DNA of 64,000 bases from Kordiimonas aestuarii (GTDB taxonomy: Bacteria; Pseudomonadota; Alphaproteobacteria; Sphingomonadales; Kordiimonadaceae): NCBI RefSeq assembly GCF_025574465.1, contig NZ_JAOBPP010000021.1, positions 558,001 through 622,000 on the forward strand, in the 5' to 3' direction. Positions 1 through 8,795 of this stretch are shown here, in pieces. Positions within the stretch are counted from its first letter, which is position 1; every line of letters begins with the position of its first letter. The translations under genes were made by a program, and so were the position numbers. The notes beneath the pieces are model-generated. The model was not told the origin of the DNA. It ran no database searches and saw only the letters and a program-made list of their open reading frames with translations.

Positions 1-803
1 GCTGGCGTGTGAGCGCAAGTTACCGCGACGCCGCAAAAGCCGCTGCCCTCGAAGTCCATGGCTTCATCCCCTTCGCGCTTGAAGACCCTGGTTTGAAAAC
101 AGCGTTATCCAGCGCCAGCCACTTACTCACATCGGTGGCGCCGGGTCCTAAAGGTGACCCGATATTGCCGTTGATTAAAAGTTGCGCCGACCAACTTGAA
201 GACCTCGAGTGGCTGGGATACCTGTCATCCACCAATATATACGGTGACCGTGGCGGCGACTGGGTGGATGAGGATACCCCGCCCGCCCCCAACCTGAACC
301 GTGGTATCCGGCGTTTAAGTGCCGAAGAAGACTGGCAGGATATCGCCGGCATGATGCGGGTGCCACTGCATATCTTTCGCCTCGCCGGTATTTACGGACC
401 TGGCCGAAACGCTGTGCGCACAGTGCTTGATGGCCGCGCGCGCCGCATTTTCAAGCAGGGCCAGCTTTTCAGCCGTATCCATGTGCAGGATATCGAGGAT
501 GCCGTTTGGCGCGCCATGACCTCAGGCAAAGCAAGCCAAATCTTCAACCTCGCTGACGACATGCCTGCCCCGCCGCAGGATATTATCGAAAAAGCCGCGC
601 TTCGCCTGGGGGCGCCTGTACCGCCGCTGATCCCGATTGAAAAAGCGGACCTGAGCCCGATGGCGCGCAGCTTTTATCAGGAAAGCAAACGGGTGAAAAA
701 CAGCCGGGTGAAACATGAGCTTGGCTTTACGTTCCGCTACCCCACATTCGATAGTGCGCTGGAGGATCTGGTGGCGTTCGAGCTGGGCGACAAAAAGCCT
801 TAG
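1..803 (+). CDS. NAD(P)-dependent epimerase/dehydratase family protein, 5' end missing
   Basis: The gene runs in from the left edge. Its frame is open from the first bases, and the GTG at base 9 is not a convincing start because the codons before it (W-R) continue what looks like the first Rossmann unit. About 267 residues are visible. The segment YLSSTNIYGDRGG (about visible residue 71), then FRLAGIYGPGRN, RIHVQDIEDAV and FNLADD, follow the order seen in extended or atypical short-chain dehydrogenases of the YeeZ/YbjS kind. The GxxGxxG dinucleotide loop must lie upstream of the window. The substrate cannot be told. The gene converges on the next one, and the two stop codons share the bases TTAG. 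Confidence 0.8.
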   Translation, partial: WRVSASYRDAAKAAALEVHGFIPFALEDPGLKTALSSASHLLTSVAPGPKGDPILPLIKSCADQLEDLEWLGYLSSTNIYGDRGGDWVDEDTPPAPNLNRGIRRLSAEEDWQDIAGMMRVPLHIFRLAGIYGPGRNAVRTVLDGRARRIFKQGQLFSRIHVQDIEDAVWRAMTSGKASQIFNLADDMPAPPQDIIEKAALRLGAPVPPLIPIEKADLSPMARSFYQESKRVKNSRVKHELGFTFRYPTFDSALEDLVAFELGDKKP

Positions 804-1315
804 GCCATCGCGTCAATTTGCTCGTACGTCATGTTCCCCGGAATGAGGAACAGCGGGCACGGCAGATTGCTGGCAAGATCATGGGTGAAATAGTCCACGA
901 GTGGGCCAGGCCCGCCTTCGGAGCCGACGCCAAGCACAAGCCCGAATATATCCTTGCGCTCCTCGATAAACTTGCGGATTTCCTCATTCGGTTCGCCTTC
1001 AAGGATCTGGGTCTCTGGCACCACGCCGCAATAGGCATGCAGGCGTTCGGCCATGTCGCGCAGAAGTTCTTCCGCCTCGTCGCGGGCTTCCTCGCGCATG
1101 CGGTCCGCAACGGCCATCCAGTGCTGAAACTCGCCCGGACGAATACAGTGGAACAGAATCAGGCCGCCACCAGTGATGTGTGCCGCCCGCGCGGCGGCAA
1201 AACGGATTGCCACCTTCGATTCCGGTGACCCATCCACCACGACCAGCAGCTTGCGCCACCGCTTGGCAACCGGACGTATCGGCCCGTGAATTTCTTCGGT
1301 CACTGTTTCAGTCAC
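800..1315 (-). CDS. Universal stress protein (UspA family)
   Basis: A 171-residue single-domain protein. KLLVVVDGSPESKVAI (about residues 22-37) is the first beta strand with the conserved Asp of the Usp fold, and DIFGLVLGVGSEGGPG followed by NLPCPLFLIPG is the C-terminal part that in ATP-binding members carries the G-x2-G-x9-G(S/T) loop. Here that loop is irregular, so ATP binding is uncertain. A charged N-terminal extension of about 20 residues precedes the domain. Usp proteins are cytoplasmic and linked to stress or growth arrest; the specific role is unknown. The gene is a single unit, with no partner in the same direction close by. Confidence 0.85.
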   Translation of the reverse strand: MTETVTEEIHGPIRPVAKRWRKLLVVVDGSPESKVAIRFAAARAAHITGGGLILFHCIRPGEFQHWMAVADRMREEARDEAEELLRDMAERLHAYCGVVPETQILEGEPNEEIRKFIEERKDIFGLVLGVGSEGGPGPLVDYFTHDLASNLPCPLFLIPGNMTYEQIDAMA

Positions 1316-1371
1316 GATGATCTTCCCCTTGGTGCGTCATAGACTGACAGCACAGCCCGGCTCTGACAAGC

Positions 1372-2394
1372 TTATTTGAGCAGGATGTTGGACACCTCAC
1401 GCAGCTGGGTCCGCGCCCGCAAAAGGTAAAAACCCTGCATGGACAAATGGTTGGCAAACACACCGTCGATTGCACCATTGGTTACCACAACAGGGTCGAG
1501 GGTCGCCGCAGCACGCAAGCTTTTTAGAAGTTCATTATAAAGCGGGGTCAGCTCGCGGTCTTCAACCACCTTGGTAAAATCAGCCCGGAGCGCCTCCAGG
1601 ATCACCGTATAGGCATAAACCTGACCCTTGACCTGATAGAACAGGTCGTCGGCGCCAAAATCAGGCAGTACACCGCCCGCGTTTTCACCGATATAGGTTT
1701 CCAGTGCGGCAGACGATGCCCCGAGGTCAAGCGCGATACGGTCAAGGGTGGCCTGCAGATTATCCGAGCGGCGCTCAAACACCGCGTTACCGGCGGCAAG
1801 CCGCGCGTTATAGGCTTCAAGTTGCTTGACCGCCTGACGGAAATAGCTGTCCGACGGCGTGGTCGGCAGAATCGAATTGGAGAAATCAATGACCCAGCGG
1901 TCCGGTTCCTTGGCGAGGTTGCCTGCTGCCTGCTCCAGATCCTTGTCAACCGCGCTTGACCCGCGCGTGCGGCCAATCTGGTCCCGCAGCTCAAAGGTAA
2001 AGCGCGACAGCGCGCCCATCATGCCCTTCTGGTAATTTGGGGTGTTGTCAAGCCACCAGCCGGGCTGGAAAAAGGGATCATTCGCTGTCCAGCCATGATC
2101 AACGGTTTCCCGCTTCACCAGATAGCCGATATCCGCTACCACGCGGGAGCCACCCGCGGGTGTTGTTGTCGGTAGGTTCAGGGTATCGTCCACCCGGTGC
2201 ACAATGGGCATGCCGATCAGGATATAAAGAACAAACACAAGGGGAAGTGCGACCGCAACCTTGCGCCAGGTGCTGCCTGAAATGGTAACAAGCCAGCCGG
2301 TAAAATAGCGCCACAGTGCTCTCAGGCCCCGGCCGATCATGGCGAAAAACGCCATAAACTTTTCCTTGAGCCAAAGCCATATTTCCTGCGCCAT
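1372..2394 (-). CDS. DUF2333 family membrane-anchored protein
   Basis: A 340-residue protein with one clear membrane segment at about residues 46-65 (VALPLVFVLYILIGM) and a long, mostly helical remainder predicted on the periplasmic side. The tract around VVADIGYLVKRETVDHGW and NDPFFQPGWWLDNTPNYQKG is what I recognise as the DUF2333 signature. The start ATG has a good Shine-Dalgarno sequence (ACAGGAAACG). The family has no assigned function that I know of. The gene stands alone: 56 bases separate its end from the stress-protein start, with no visible terminator between them. Confidence 0.8.
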   Translation of the reverse strand: MAQEIWLWLKEKFMAFFAMIGRGLRALWRYFTGWLVTISGSTWRKVAVALPLVFVLYILIGMPIVHRVDDTLNLPTTTPAGGSRVVADIGYLVKRETVDHGWTANDPFFQPGWWLDNTPNYQKGMMGALSRFTFELRDQIGRTRGSSAVDKDLEQAAGNLAKEPDRWVIDFSNSILPTTPSDSYFRQAVKQLEAYNARLAAGNAVFERRSDNLQATLDRIALDLGASSAALETYIGENAGGVLPDFGADDLFYQVKGQVYAYTVILEALRADFTKVVEDRELTPLYNELLKSLRAAATLDPVVVTNGAIDGVFANHLSMQGFYLLRARTQLREVSNILLK

Positions 2395-2575
2395 GATACC
2401 GTTTCCTGTCCTCTGTTAACCCCGAGCCTTAAGGCCTTGATATTATGCCTGATATCGTCATGAATTGCGTCCAAAACAAGTGCCTGGGACACAATTCATT
2501 CATGGACAGTTAAGATAAAGCCCGCCATTCTGCCGTTATCAATCATAGACGACGACCTCGCCGGGGACCAAGAAA

Positions 2576-2977
2576 ATGCACGTCCGTGCTTTTACCTTTT
2601 TTGCCACCATGCTGCTTCTGAGCGCCTTGCCCGCACATGCACAGCAGGATGAAAGCGCGCCCGCGCGCCGCCCACTGCCGGGGGAAGCCGGGACACAATG
2701 CATTGATGCAGAAAATATCATTTCCTATCACACCGTCTCCGACGACCTGATCCGCTTCGAATTGAGGGACAAGGATGTAATGGCGCGGCTGCGCAAAACC
2801 TGTCCGCAACTGCATTATCATGGCTATATCTCGTATCAGCCAGTCAATGGACAGCTTTGCGCGCGGTTTGACGATGTGGTCAACCGGTCAGGCATGCCGT
2901 GCCGCATCGAAAGTTTCACTGAACTGCCGCACACGCCGGGGGACGAAACCTCTGACGCGGGTGAAGGCCGTCCTTAA
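2576..2977 (+). CDS. Small secreted protein with four cysteines (DUF6491-like)
   Basis: A 133-residue protein beginning with a typical Sec signal peptide (about residues 1-23, ending ALPAHAQ), so it is probably periplasmic. The mature part has four cysteines (in QCIDAE, KTCPQL, QLCARF and MPCRIE), which would suit two disulfide bonds. The pattern of a first Cys, a central ISY..DDLIRFELRD strand region and a CP turn resembles the small DUF6491 family, but I rate that as a resemblance only. No function is known. It converges on the acyl-CoA ligase gene, and the two stop codons share TTAA. Confidence 0.7.
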   Translation: MHVRAFTFFATMLLLSALPAHAQQDESAPARRPLPGEAGTQCIDAENIISYHTVSDDLIRFELRDKDVMARLRKTCPQLHYHGYISYQPVNGQLCARFDDVVNRSGMPCRIESFTELPHTPGDETSDAGEGRP

Positions 2978-4506
2978 GCGGCCTCAAACTCTTCCCTGAG
3001 CGCACGTTTGAGCACCTTGCCCGACGCGTTGCGCGGCAGGGCTTTCATCACATGCACCGCGCGCGGAACCTTATAACCCGCCAGGTCCTTTTCCGCGTAG
3101 GCAAGCAGCGCGTCAGGCGTCACGTCCTGCCCCGGCTTGAGGACCACAGCCAGTTGCACCTGCTCGCCCCATACCTCATGCGGCACGCCAAACACCGAAG
3201 CTTCGGCTATGGCGGGGTGCGCGGCAATCACGGCTTCTATTTCGCTGGGGAAAACATTTTCGCCGCCGGTGATGATCATGTCCTTGATGCGGTCCTTGAG
3301 GTAGAGGTAACCGTCCTTGTCGAGATACCCGCCATCACCAGTTTTGTACCAGGCGCCTTCAAGCACTTCTTTGCTCGCGGCACTGTTGTGCCAATAGCCA
3401 TTCATTACAGTCGGTGTCTTGATCCACACTTCTCCGATTTCCCCCACCGGCAGGGCATTACCGGTCGTGTCCCGCACGCTGAGCTCCACACCCTTGAATG
3501 CCCTGCCCACGCTGGCGCGGCGATATTCATAGTCAGGCGCATGGTCTTCGGGTGGCAGGTATGTGGCGTATCCGCAGGTTTCGGTCATGCCATAAAGCTG
3601 CACAAACCCCGCGTTTGGAAACGCAGCAAGCGATGCTTTCAGAAGCGGTGCGGGCATTGGCGATGCACCGTAAGACAGATACTTGAGCGAACCGAGGTTT
3701 GCGGTGGCCAGAGCTGGCTCTTTCAGTAGAAAAGCCAGCATCGCCGGCACAAAGATCGCGCGGGTGATGCGCTTTTCCTCAATAGTTTTGATCACATCCG
3801 CAGGGATAAAGTCGCGCAGCACAACTATTTTAAGGCCGTGATAAAGCCCGATCAAGGCCCAGCCGCAGCCAGCGATATGGAACAGCGGCGTTGGCACCAG
3901 TTCAACTTCATCAGCCGACCAGACGTTCCAGTCGCCCGGCGCGGTCCCGGGCTTGCGCGACGCGAGGATGGCGCTTTGCGACACTGCCACACCCTTGGCG
4001 CGGCCCGTCGTGCCGGAGGTGTACATCATGATGGCGGGGGCTGCCGGGTCCACACTTTCATATGTGGCGTCGCCTTTCGCGCCACTTCGCCATTGGTTAT
4101 ACGCGCGCCCTTCATCCAGTGGCACGAGCGGCACGCCAGCGTGCCTGCCAGCGTTGATGCCGTCCACAAAAGTGCGGTCGGCAAAGATAATGCCTGGCAT
4201 GCTGTCATCAAGTTGATCTGCGACCTCGTGGGTTGTCAGCCGCCAGTTGAGACTGACAAAACAAAGCCCGAGACGAGCGCAGGCATAAAGCAGCTCAAAA
4301 AACGCTATTGACGAGCGCCCGAGATAGACAACCCTGTCCCCCGACGAGAGACCCGCCTGCTGTAGCATCGCGGCGGCTTTATGGCTGTGATCCGCCAGTG
4401 TCTTGTATGTAATGGTGCAGTTGCCACATTCGATCGCCACCTTGTCGGGCAGCGTCGCCGCGTGTTCATCGAGATACTCCTGAAACAAACGATAGCTTTT
4501 GCTCAT
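2974..4506 (-). CDS. AMP-dependent acyl-CoA synthetase / ligase
   Basis: A 510-residue ANL-superfamily enzyme that activates a carboxylic acid with ATP and joins it to CoA. The phosphate-binding loop MYTSGTTGRAKGVA lies near residue 165, the acyl/adenylate motif QLYGMTETCGY near residue 305, the hinge YKTGDGGYLDKDG...KDRIKDMIITGGENVFP near 385-420, and the C-terminal catalytic lysine in PRNASGKVLKRAL near residue 495. All core motifs are intact and the length is normal. The fatty or aromatic acid used cannot be read from the motifs. The start ATG is preceded by GGAGAGGAG. It is a single gene with no beta-oxidation genes beside it. Confidence 0.88.
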   Translation of the reverse strand: MSKSYRLFQEYLDEHAATLPDKVAIECGNCTITYKTLADHSHKAAAMLQQAGLSSGDRVVYLGRSSIAFFELLYACARLGLCFVSLNWRLTTHEVADQLDDSMPGIIFADRTFVDGINAGRHAGVPLVPLDEGRAYNQWRSGAKGDATYESVDPAAPAIMMYTSGTTGRAKGVAVSQSAILASRKPGTAPGDWNVWSADEVELVPTPLFHIAGCGWALIGLYHGLKIVVLRDFIPADVIKTIEEKRITRAIFVPAMLAFLLKEPALATANLGSLKYLSYGASPMPAPLLKASLAAFPNAGFVQLYGMTETCGYATYLPPEDHAPDYEYRRASVGRAFKGVELSVRDTTGNALPVGEIGEVWIKTPTVMNGYWHNSAASKEVLEGAWYKTGDGGYLDKDGYLYLKDRIKDMIITGGENVFPSEIEAVIAAHPAIAEASVFGVPHEVWGEQVQLAVVLKPGQDVTPDALLAYAEKDLAGYKVPRAVHVMKALPRNASGKVLKRALREEFEAA

Positions 4507-4610
4507 GCGCGCTCCTCTCCTTCACAAACAAACTAGCACAGTTATAAGGCACGGCAAGCAGGCCCACATGGCGCTTGAACGCAGGCGCAAGACCGCTTAT
4601 TGAAAAAGCC

Positions 4611-4970
4611 ATGAGCAAGCTGATTTACAAGATTTTACGCCCGCACGAGTGGGCTGCCGCCCTCGAGACCGACGCCTTCCCGGGTGCGCCCATCGACGTT
4701 GCTGACGGCTATGTGCATTTCTCTGCTGCCAGCCAGGTGCCGGAAACCGCTGAAAAATACTTTGGCGACACGGAAAAAATCCACCTGCTTGGTTTTGAGC
4801 CGGACGTTTTCCCCGATGGCTCCCTCAAATGGGAAAAGTCACGCGGCGGTGCCCTGTTCCCACACCTTTATGCCCCGCTTGACGTTGCGCTGGCGCGTGA
4901 ACGGCTGACCTTGTCCCGCCGCATCGACGACACGTTCGACTTTTCTTTTCTGACAAAAGACAAAGACTGA
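4611..4970 (+). CDS. DUF952 family protein
   Basis: A 119-residue protein. I chose the ATG at 4611 (MSKLIYKILRPHEWA) because the conserved family sequence starts there; an upstream TTG at 4575 would add twelve unconserved residues. DGYVHFSAASQVPETAEKYF and FPHLYAPL are typical of DUF952, a small fold related to ADP-ribosyltransferase/RES-like cores whose cellular role is not established. The stop codon overlaps the pyrD start by one base (TGATG), so the two are translated from one message. Confidence 0.85.
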   Translation: MSKLIYKILRPHEWAAALETDAFPGAPIDVADGYVHFSAASQVPETAEKYFGDTEKIHLLGFEPDVFPDGSLKWEKSRGGALFPHLYAPLDVALARERLTLSRRIDDTFDFSFLTKDKD

Positions 4971-6040
4971 TGATCGACCTTTTCCCCCTTGTGCGGCCCT
5001 TGGTGCATGCGCTCGACCCCGAAACTGCGCATAACGCGACAATCAAGGCGCTCAGGCTGGGGTTGACCGGCAAAATTGGTGCGGAAAAGCATGATCCGGT
5101 GCTGCGGTGCGAGGTTTTTGGCCTCGATTTTCCCAACCCCGTTGGTCTCGCCGCAGGGTTCGACAAAAACGCGGAGGTCATCCGGCCTGCCCACAAAATG
5201 GGCTTTGGCTTTGCAGAAGCAGGCACGGTGACGCCAAAGCCGCAGGTTGGCAATGATAAACCGCGCCTCTTTCGCCTGACGGCGGACCGCGCCGTCATCA
5301 ACCGGTTTGGCTTCAACAACCGGGGACTTGATTATTTTGAAGGGCGCCTGCGCACCCTGCCCGCCGCCCGAGGTATCTTCGGCGCCAACGTTGGTGCTAA
5401 CAAGGACAGTGAAGACCGCACGGCAGATTATGTCAGTGGCATCAACCAGCTTTATGGGCTGAGCGATTATTTCACCGTCAATATATCCAGCCCCAACACG
5501 CCGGGCCTGCGGGCTTTGCAGTCAAAAGCCGCGCTTGAAGACCTTGTTGGTCGCGTACTGGATGCGCGGCAGGGAAAAATGGCTGCAGGGGCCGCCCACG
5601 TGCCAATCCTGATCAAGATCGCACCGGACCTGCTGGATGATGATATCCGCGATATTGCGGATGTCGCCCGATCAAGCACTATCGACGGCCTGATTGTCAG
5701 CAACACCACCATTACCCGCCCTGAAAGCCTGAAAAGCCGAGACAAGGACGAAGCAGGCGGTCTGTCAGGCGCGCCCCTTATGGGCCCGTCAACGGAAATT
5801 CTCTCCGCCGTTTACAAGGCAACCGACGGCCAAGTGCCCCTCATTGGTGTTGGCGGAATTGCTTCAGGCGCAGACGCTTATGCCAAGTTCCGGGCCGGTG
5901 CATCGCTGGTGCAGCTCTATTCTGCGCTCGTCTATGACGGGCCTGGCCTTGTGAGCAAAATCAACCGCGAGCTTGCCGCACTTTTAAAAGCGGACGGCTT
6001 CGCCTCGGTTGCCGATGCGGTCGGGGTTGACCAACACTAG
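4970..6040 (+). CDS. pyrD: Dihydroorotate dehydrogenase (quinone), class 2
   Basis: Oxidises dihydroorotate to orotate in pyrimidine synthesis and passes electrons through FMN to membrane quinone. The 356-residue length and N-terminal helical extension are those of membrane-associated class 2 enzymes. Visible motifs are [38 protein letters not shown] with the serine base typical of class 2, [15 protein letters not shown] and the FMN-phosphate site [20 protein letters not shown]. It overlaps the upstream DUF952 gene by one base. Its end converges on the next gene, sharing CTAG as both stop codons. Confidence 0.95.
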   Translation: MIDLFPLVRPLVHALDPETAHNATIKALRLGLTGKIGAEKHDPVLRCEVFGLDFPNPVGLAAGFDKNAEVIRPAHKMGFGFAEAGTVTPKPQVGNDKPRLFRLTADRAVINRFGFNNRGLDYFEGRLRTLPAARGIFGANVGANKDSEDRTADYVSGINQLYGLSDYFTVNISSPNTPGLRALQSKAALEDLVGRVLDARQGKMAAGAAHVPILIKIAPDLLDDDIRDIADVARSSTIDGLIVSNTTITRPESLKSRDKDEAGGLSGAPLMGPSTEILSAVYKATDGQVPLIGVGGIASGADAYAKFRAGASLVQLYSALVYDGPGLVSKINRELAALLKADGFASVADAVGVDQH

Positions 6041-6897
6041 GCGATCAGGTTGACGCCGCCTGTCAGCGACCGCGGAAGTGAGGCTGTATCAGTGTTCTCA
6101 ATTTGGGCTACCACTGGTGGCAGGATGCCTTGTGGCTGGGCCTCAGGCGCATCGGACGCTCCCCCGGGCGCTGTGCGCACCGCTGTTTTGCCCGGCCCCA
6201 CCTCCCCCTCAAGCGCGGCTTCGGCCTCGTCGCGTTGCCGGGCCCGCAGGTCTCCCTCCGCTTGACGAATGGCAGCTTCTGCCTTTGACGCGACCGCACG
6301 GTCCTGACCAGATGGCCGCGCTGGCGCCAGCGCAGCCGCCCGCACAATCTGCATCTTCTCAATGGTGGCTTCGGGGTTATCCGCCACTGCCTGGGTATCG
6401 ATCGAGACATGGCCGCCCACCGCATACTGGACACCGTCCGGCCCGCGGATGAAGTCAAATTGCGGACTGCCAGCATAGCCCTGGCCCGTCGCCGCATGGG
6501 CAGATTCATGGGCCCTGACTTCGCGGTCGCGGGCTTTCAGTTCCGCCACGCGGGAACGGTCTTCTTCAGACAGGTCGCTTGATAGCTTCAGCGCGCCTTC
6601 AAGGGCAACAGGCGCAGGGGTTTCCGGCAGTTCGGGCGCTTCGGACGGGATACGCCCCTCATCGACCTGGATACTAACCGCCGCGGTCCCACCAAGGTTT
6701 TGTGAGTTGCCGGAAAGATAGGACCGGGGTTGCTCGAGCGGTGGCTCTGTCGGCCCGGTACCGACCCGCACAAACGGCACGCGCACGGAAGCCTTTTCCG
6801 CACCCGCGATGTCGGGTTTCAGGTTGTCTGGCACATCGGGGCGCCTGATATCAGGCGGTGGCGGCCCAATGGACGGCAGTATCACAGCGCTGGTCAT
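6037..6897 (-). CDS. Putative metalloprotease, CJM1_0395/SprA-related family
   Basis: A 286-residue protein. A Pro/Ala-rich N-terminal half of low complexity leads to the block [22 protein letters not shown] (about residues 136-157), followed by [21 protein letters not shown] and DPEAT-like [23 protein letters not shown]. This is the conserved core I know from proteins annotated as putative metalloprotease CJM1_0395 family (SprA-related). HESAH resembles but is not a strict HExxH zinc motif, so catalysis is not proven. No signal peptide is evident. The flanking genes give no functional clue. Confidence 0.75.
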   Translation of the reverse strand: MTSAVILPSIGPPPPDIRRPDVPDNLKPDIAGAEKASVRVPFVRVGTGPTEPPLEQPRSYLSGNSQNLGGTAAVSIQVDEGRIPSEAPELPETPAPVALEGALKLSSDLSEEDRSRVAELKARDREVRAHESAHAATGQGYAGSPQFDFIRGPDGVQYAVGGHVSIDTQAVADNPEATIEKMQIVRAAALAPARPSGQDRAVASKAEAAIRQAEGDLRARQRDEAEAALEGEVGPGKTAVRTAPGGASDAPEAQPQGILPPVVAQIENTDTASLPRSLTGGVNLIA

Positions 6898-6955
6898 GCC
6901 TCGTATTTTAGCACGAAAACGCGCATGCTGCCTACTGGGCTTTTAAAGCACGATT

Positions 6956-7534
6956 TTAGAAGCGCCCGTCCGGCCCCTCACCCGGCGTGCCTTCGAGTCC
7001 CTCGTCGTCAAACCCACCGGGAGGAGGAGGCATATGTTCGTCACCGTCACCAAAAGGCCCACGGGGGCCGCGTTTCATGCGCCATTTCCGACGTTTGTAC
7101 ATATCTTCAGCAAGCTTTTGCCTGGTCTCGAGATCGAGGTCCGCTACAATATCCAGAAGGATGGACTTCAATGGCCCATGCAGCATGCGCGTTTTGCTCT
7201 CCAGCTCGCCCAGCGCCGCGCGCAGCGCCGCTTTGTCCACAGTTTCGGCAAGCAGGATGCTGCGCACCTGTTCTTCACTTTCACGAATGCCGCGGAAACT
7301 CTCCCGCAGGTCCTTGCGGTGGCCAATCATCAGCGCCTTGAGGTCTTCGCGCTTGTCCTCCGGCAGATACGCGGCAAGGTGGCGCATGTTAAAAAGCTCC
7401 TTGCCCCCCATCCGGTGTTCACGGTGCTGCCGGTCAGGCCGGATTTCCTTACCCAGAAGATAGCCGCCAGCGAACAGATTAGCAGCCAGAGAGGCCGCCA
7501 GCACGCCATGCACCCAGTTTACCTTGAAAGCCAT
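6956..7534 (-). CDS. Spy/CpxP-like periplasmic heavy-metal sensor protein
   Basis: A 192-residue protein with an N-terminal membrane segment (about residues 9-29, VHGVLAASLAANLFAGGYLLG), then a helical LTxxQ-type region: MRHLAAYLPEDKREDLKALMIGHRKDLRESF and ALGELESKTRMLHGPLKSILLDIVADLDLETRQKLAEDM. The tail is Gly/Pro/Arg-rich. Such proteins (CpxP, Spy, ZraP) sense misfolded protein or metal in the periplasm. It is third in an operon behind an ECF sigma factor and a small membrane protein (4-base gap to the latter), so it is a likely part of that envelope-stress circuit. Which metal or signal is unknown. Confidence 0.8.
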   Translation of the reverse strand: MAFKVNWVHGVLAASLAANLFAGGYLLGKEIRPDRQHREHRMGGKELFNMRHLAAYLPEDKREDLKALMIGHRKDLRESFRGIRESEEQVRSILLAETVDKAALRAALGELESKTRMLHGPLKSILLDIVADLDLETRQKLAEDMYKRRKWRMKRGPRGPFGDGDEHMPPPPGGFDDEGLEGTPGEGPDGRF

Positions 7535-7537
7535 GAT

Positions 7538-7993
7538 CTATTCTTCCTCCAGATACAGGTCCGCGTTGCTGGCAAAAAGATGGGCGCTCAGGTCCACACC
7601 CTCTGTGTCGACCTCATTGCCACCACCCTGCATACCCATCGCAACACCAACGCCAAGCACAACAATATAAACGGCCGCCTGCGACGCAATCGCCGCCCGC
7701 GCCGACCAACCACCAAAAAGCCGGGCGAAAAAGCCCTTTCCCCCACCTGCCGCCGCACGCGCCTGCCTTTCGGGAATATCCATCAGGCGGGAGAGGAAGG
7801 CATCACCGTCCCCCGGTACCGCATGGTCAACCGCCAGCAGGGTGTCAAGTTCGGCTTCGGCGGCCAGAAAAGCTTCGCCTTCGCGGCTGGCCAGAAAAAG
7901 CGCCACATTCTGCTGTTTGTCCTTGGGCCATGCCTCATGGTCTGCGCCAAAGCGCGCCCTCAGTTCATCATATTCCTGTTCATTCATGGGCAT
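7538..7993 (-). CDS. Small single-pass membrane protein, probable anti-sigma factor
   Basis: A 151-residue protein of no family I can name. An N-terminal cytoplasmic part of about 95 residues (rich in charged residues, with LDTLLAVDHAVPGDGDAFLSRLMDI) is followed by one membrane segment (about residues 98-120, AIASQAAVYIVVLGVGVAMG) and a short acidic periplasmic tail. Gene order directly behind an ECF sigma factor (12-base gap), the topology, and the GDxFLSRLMDIP segment all suit an anti-sigma factor holding the sigma at the membrane. That function is inferred from position. No ZAS zinc motif (HxxxCxxC) is present. The start ATG follows GGAGG. Confidence 0.7.
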   Translation of the reverse strand: MPMNEQEYDELRARFGADHEAWPKDKQQNVALFLASREGEAFLAAEAELDTLLAVDHAVPGDGDAFLSRLMDIPERQARAAAGGGKGFFARLFGGWSARAAIASQAAVYIVVLGVGVAMGMQGGGNEVDTEGVDLSAHLFASNADLYLEEE

Positions 7994-8005
7994 CTTCTTG
8001 CCCTC

Positions 8006-8581
8006 CTATCCCAATGCTTCAAAGAGCTGCTGTTTTTCAGCCTGCAACTGTTCTCTGAGTTTTGCCCGTGACCGCACCAGAAGCGATTCATAGGCTTTCA
8101 GGTTCATGTCCATTGCGGCAGCGGCCTCCATATTCGACAAACCGTCGAAATAGCTGAGGGTCACTGCAATTTTTTGCCTGTCCGACAACGCTGCAAGAGC
8201 TGTCCTCAACCGGGCCTTGCCACCCTCCTGGGCCAACTTTTCCTCGGCACCCGGCCGGTTGTCGGCTTCGTCAAACCCTTCCGGCAGGGGGTCGGCCTTT
8301 TTGCGGCGCTTGTCGTCAAGGCAGCGGTTGACCACAATGCGGTGAAACCAGGTGGTGAACTTCGCTTTGCCCGCATCAAACCGGCCCGCGTGGGTCCAGA
8401 GTTTGACAAACGCTTCCTGCGCAAGGTCTTCCGCCCGCGCCACATCATCCAGATAACGGAAGGCAAGCGCGCGGTAGCGCAGACCATGCCGCTTCACCAA
8501 AAAGGCAAAAGCGGTGCGGTCCCCTGTCGCGACCCTCGCAACCAGGGTCTCGTCCGTCGGTTCTTCGCCTTCAAACGCCAA
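8006..8581 (-). CDS. RNA polymerase sigma factor, ECF subfamily
   Basis: A 191-residue sigma-70 family protein with only regions 2 and 4. Region 2 (about residues 20-85) shows YRALAFRYLDDVARAEDLAQEAFVKLW and FTTWFHRIVVNRCLDDKRRK; region 4 (about 120-175) shows LAALSDRQKIAVTLSYFDGLSNMEAAAAMDMNLKAYESLLVRSRAKL, the helix-turn-helix that reads the -35 element. The only in-frame start is a TTG at 8581, with AAAGAG upstream. It leads a three-gene operon with the putative anti-sigma and the Spy-like protein, so its regulon probably includes this operon. I could not assign a -35/-10 pair of its own with confidence. Confidence 0.88.
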   Translation of the reverse strand: MAFEGEEPTDETLVARVATGDRTAFAFLVKRHGLRYRALAFRYLDDVARAEDLAQEAFVKLWTHAGRFDAGKAKFTTWFHRIVVNRCLDDKRRKKADPLPEGFDEADNRPGAEEKLAQEGGKARLRTALAALSDRQKIAVTLSYFDGLSNMEAAAAMDMNLKAYESLLVRSRAKLREQLQAEKQQLFEALG

Positions 8582-8795
8582 ACCAAAACTCTTTTTATTG
8601 TTTCATTCTCGTCGTCAACCTGCACTTTGTACGTAACAGACGGGGTACACCCTTCGCCTATTCTTGCGCTGTATCATAAATTCGAAATAATAAGGCCCTA
8701 TGCGCAAGCGGTATCATACAGTATGACATTGCCACATTGTATTTTATTGATTTCGCCCACGGCATAAAAATCAGTTGAAGGTTAAAGGTTCAGTC

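Noticed and set aside
9..20. GTG at base 9 as the start of the first gene
   Set aside because: The frame is open to the window edge and the Rossmann NAD loop of the family would be missing if translation began here.
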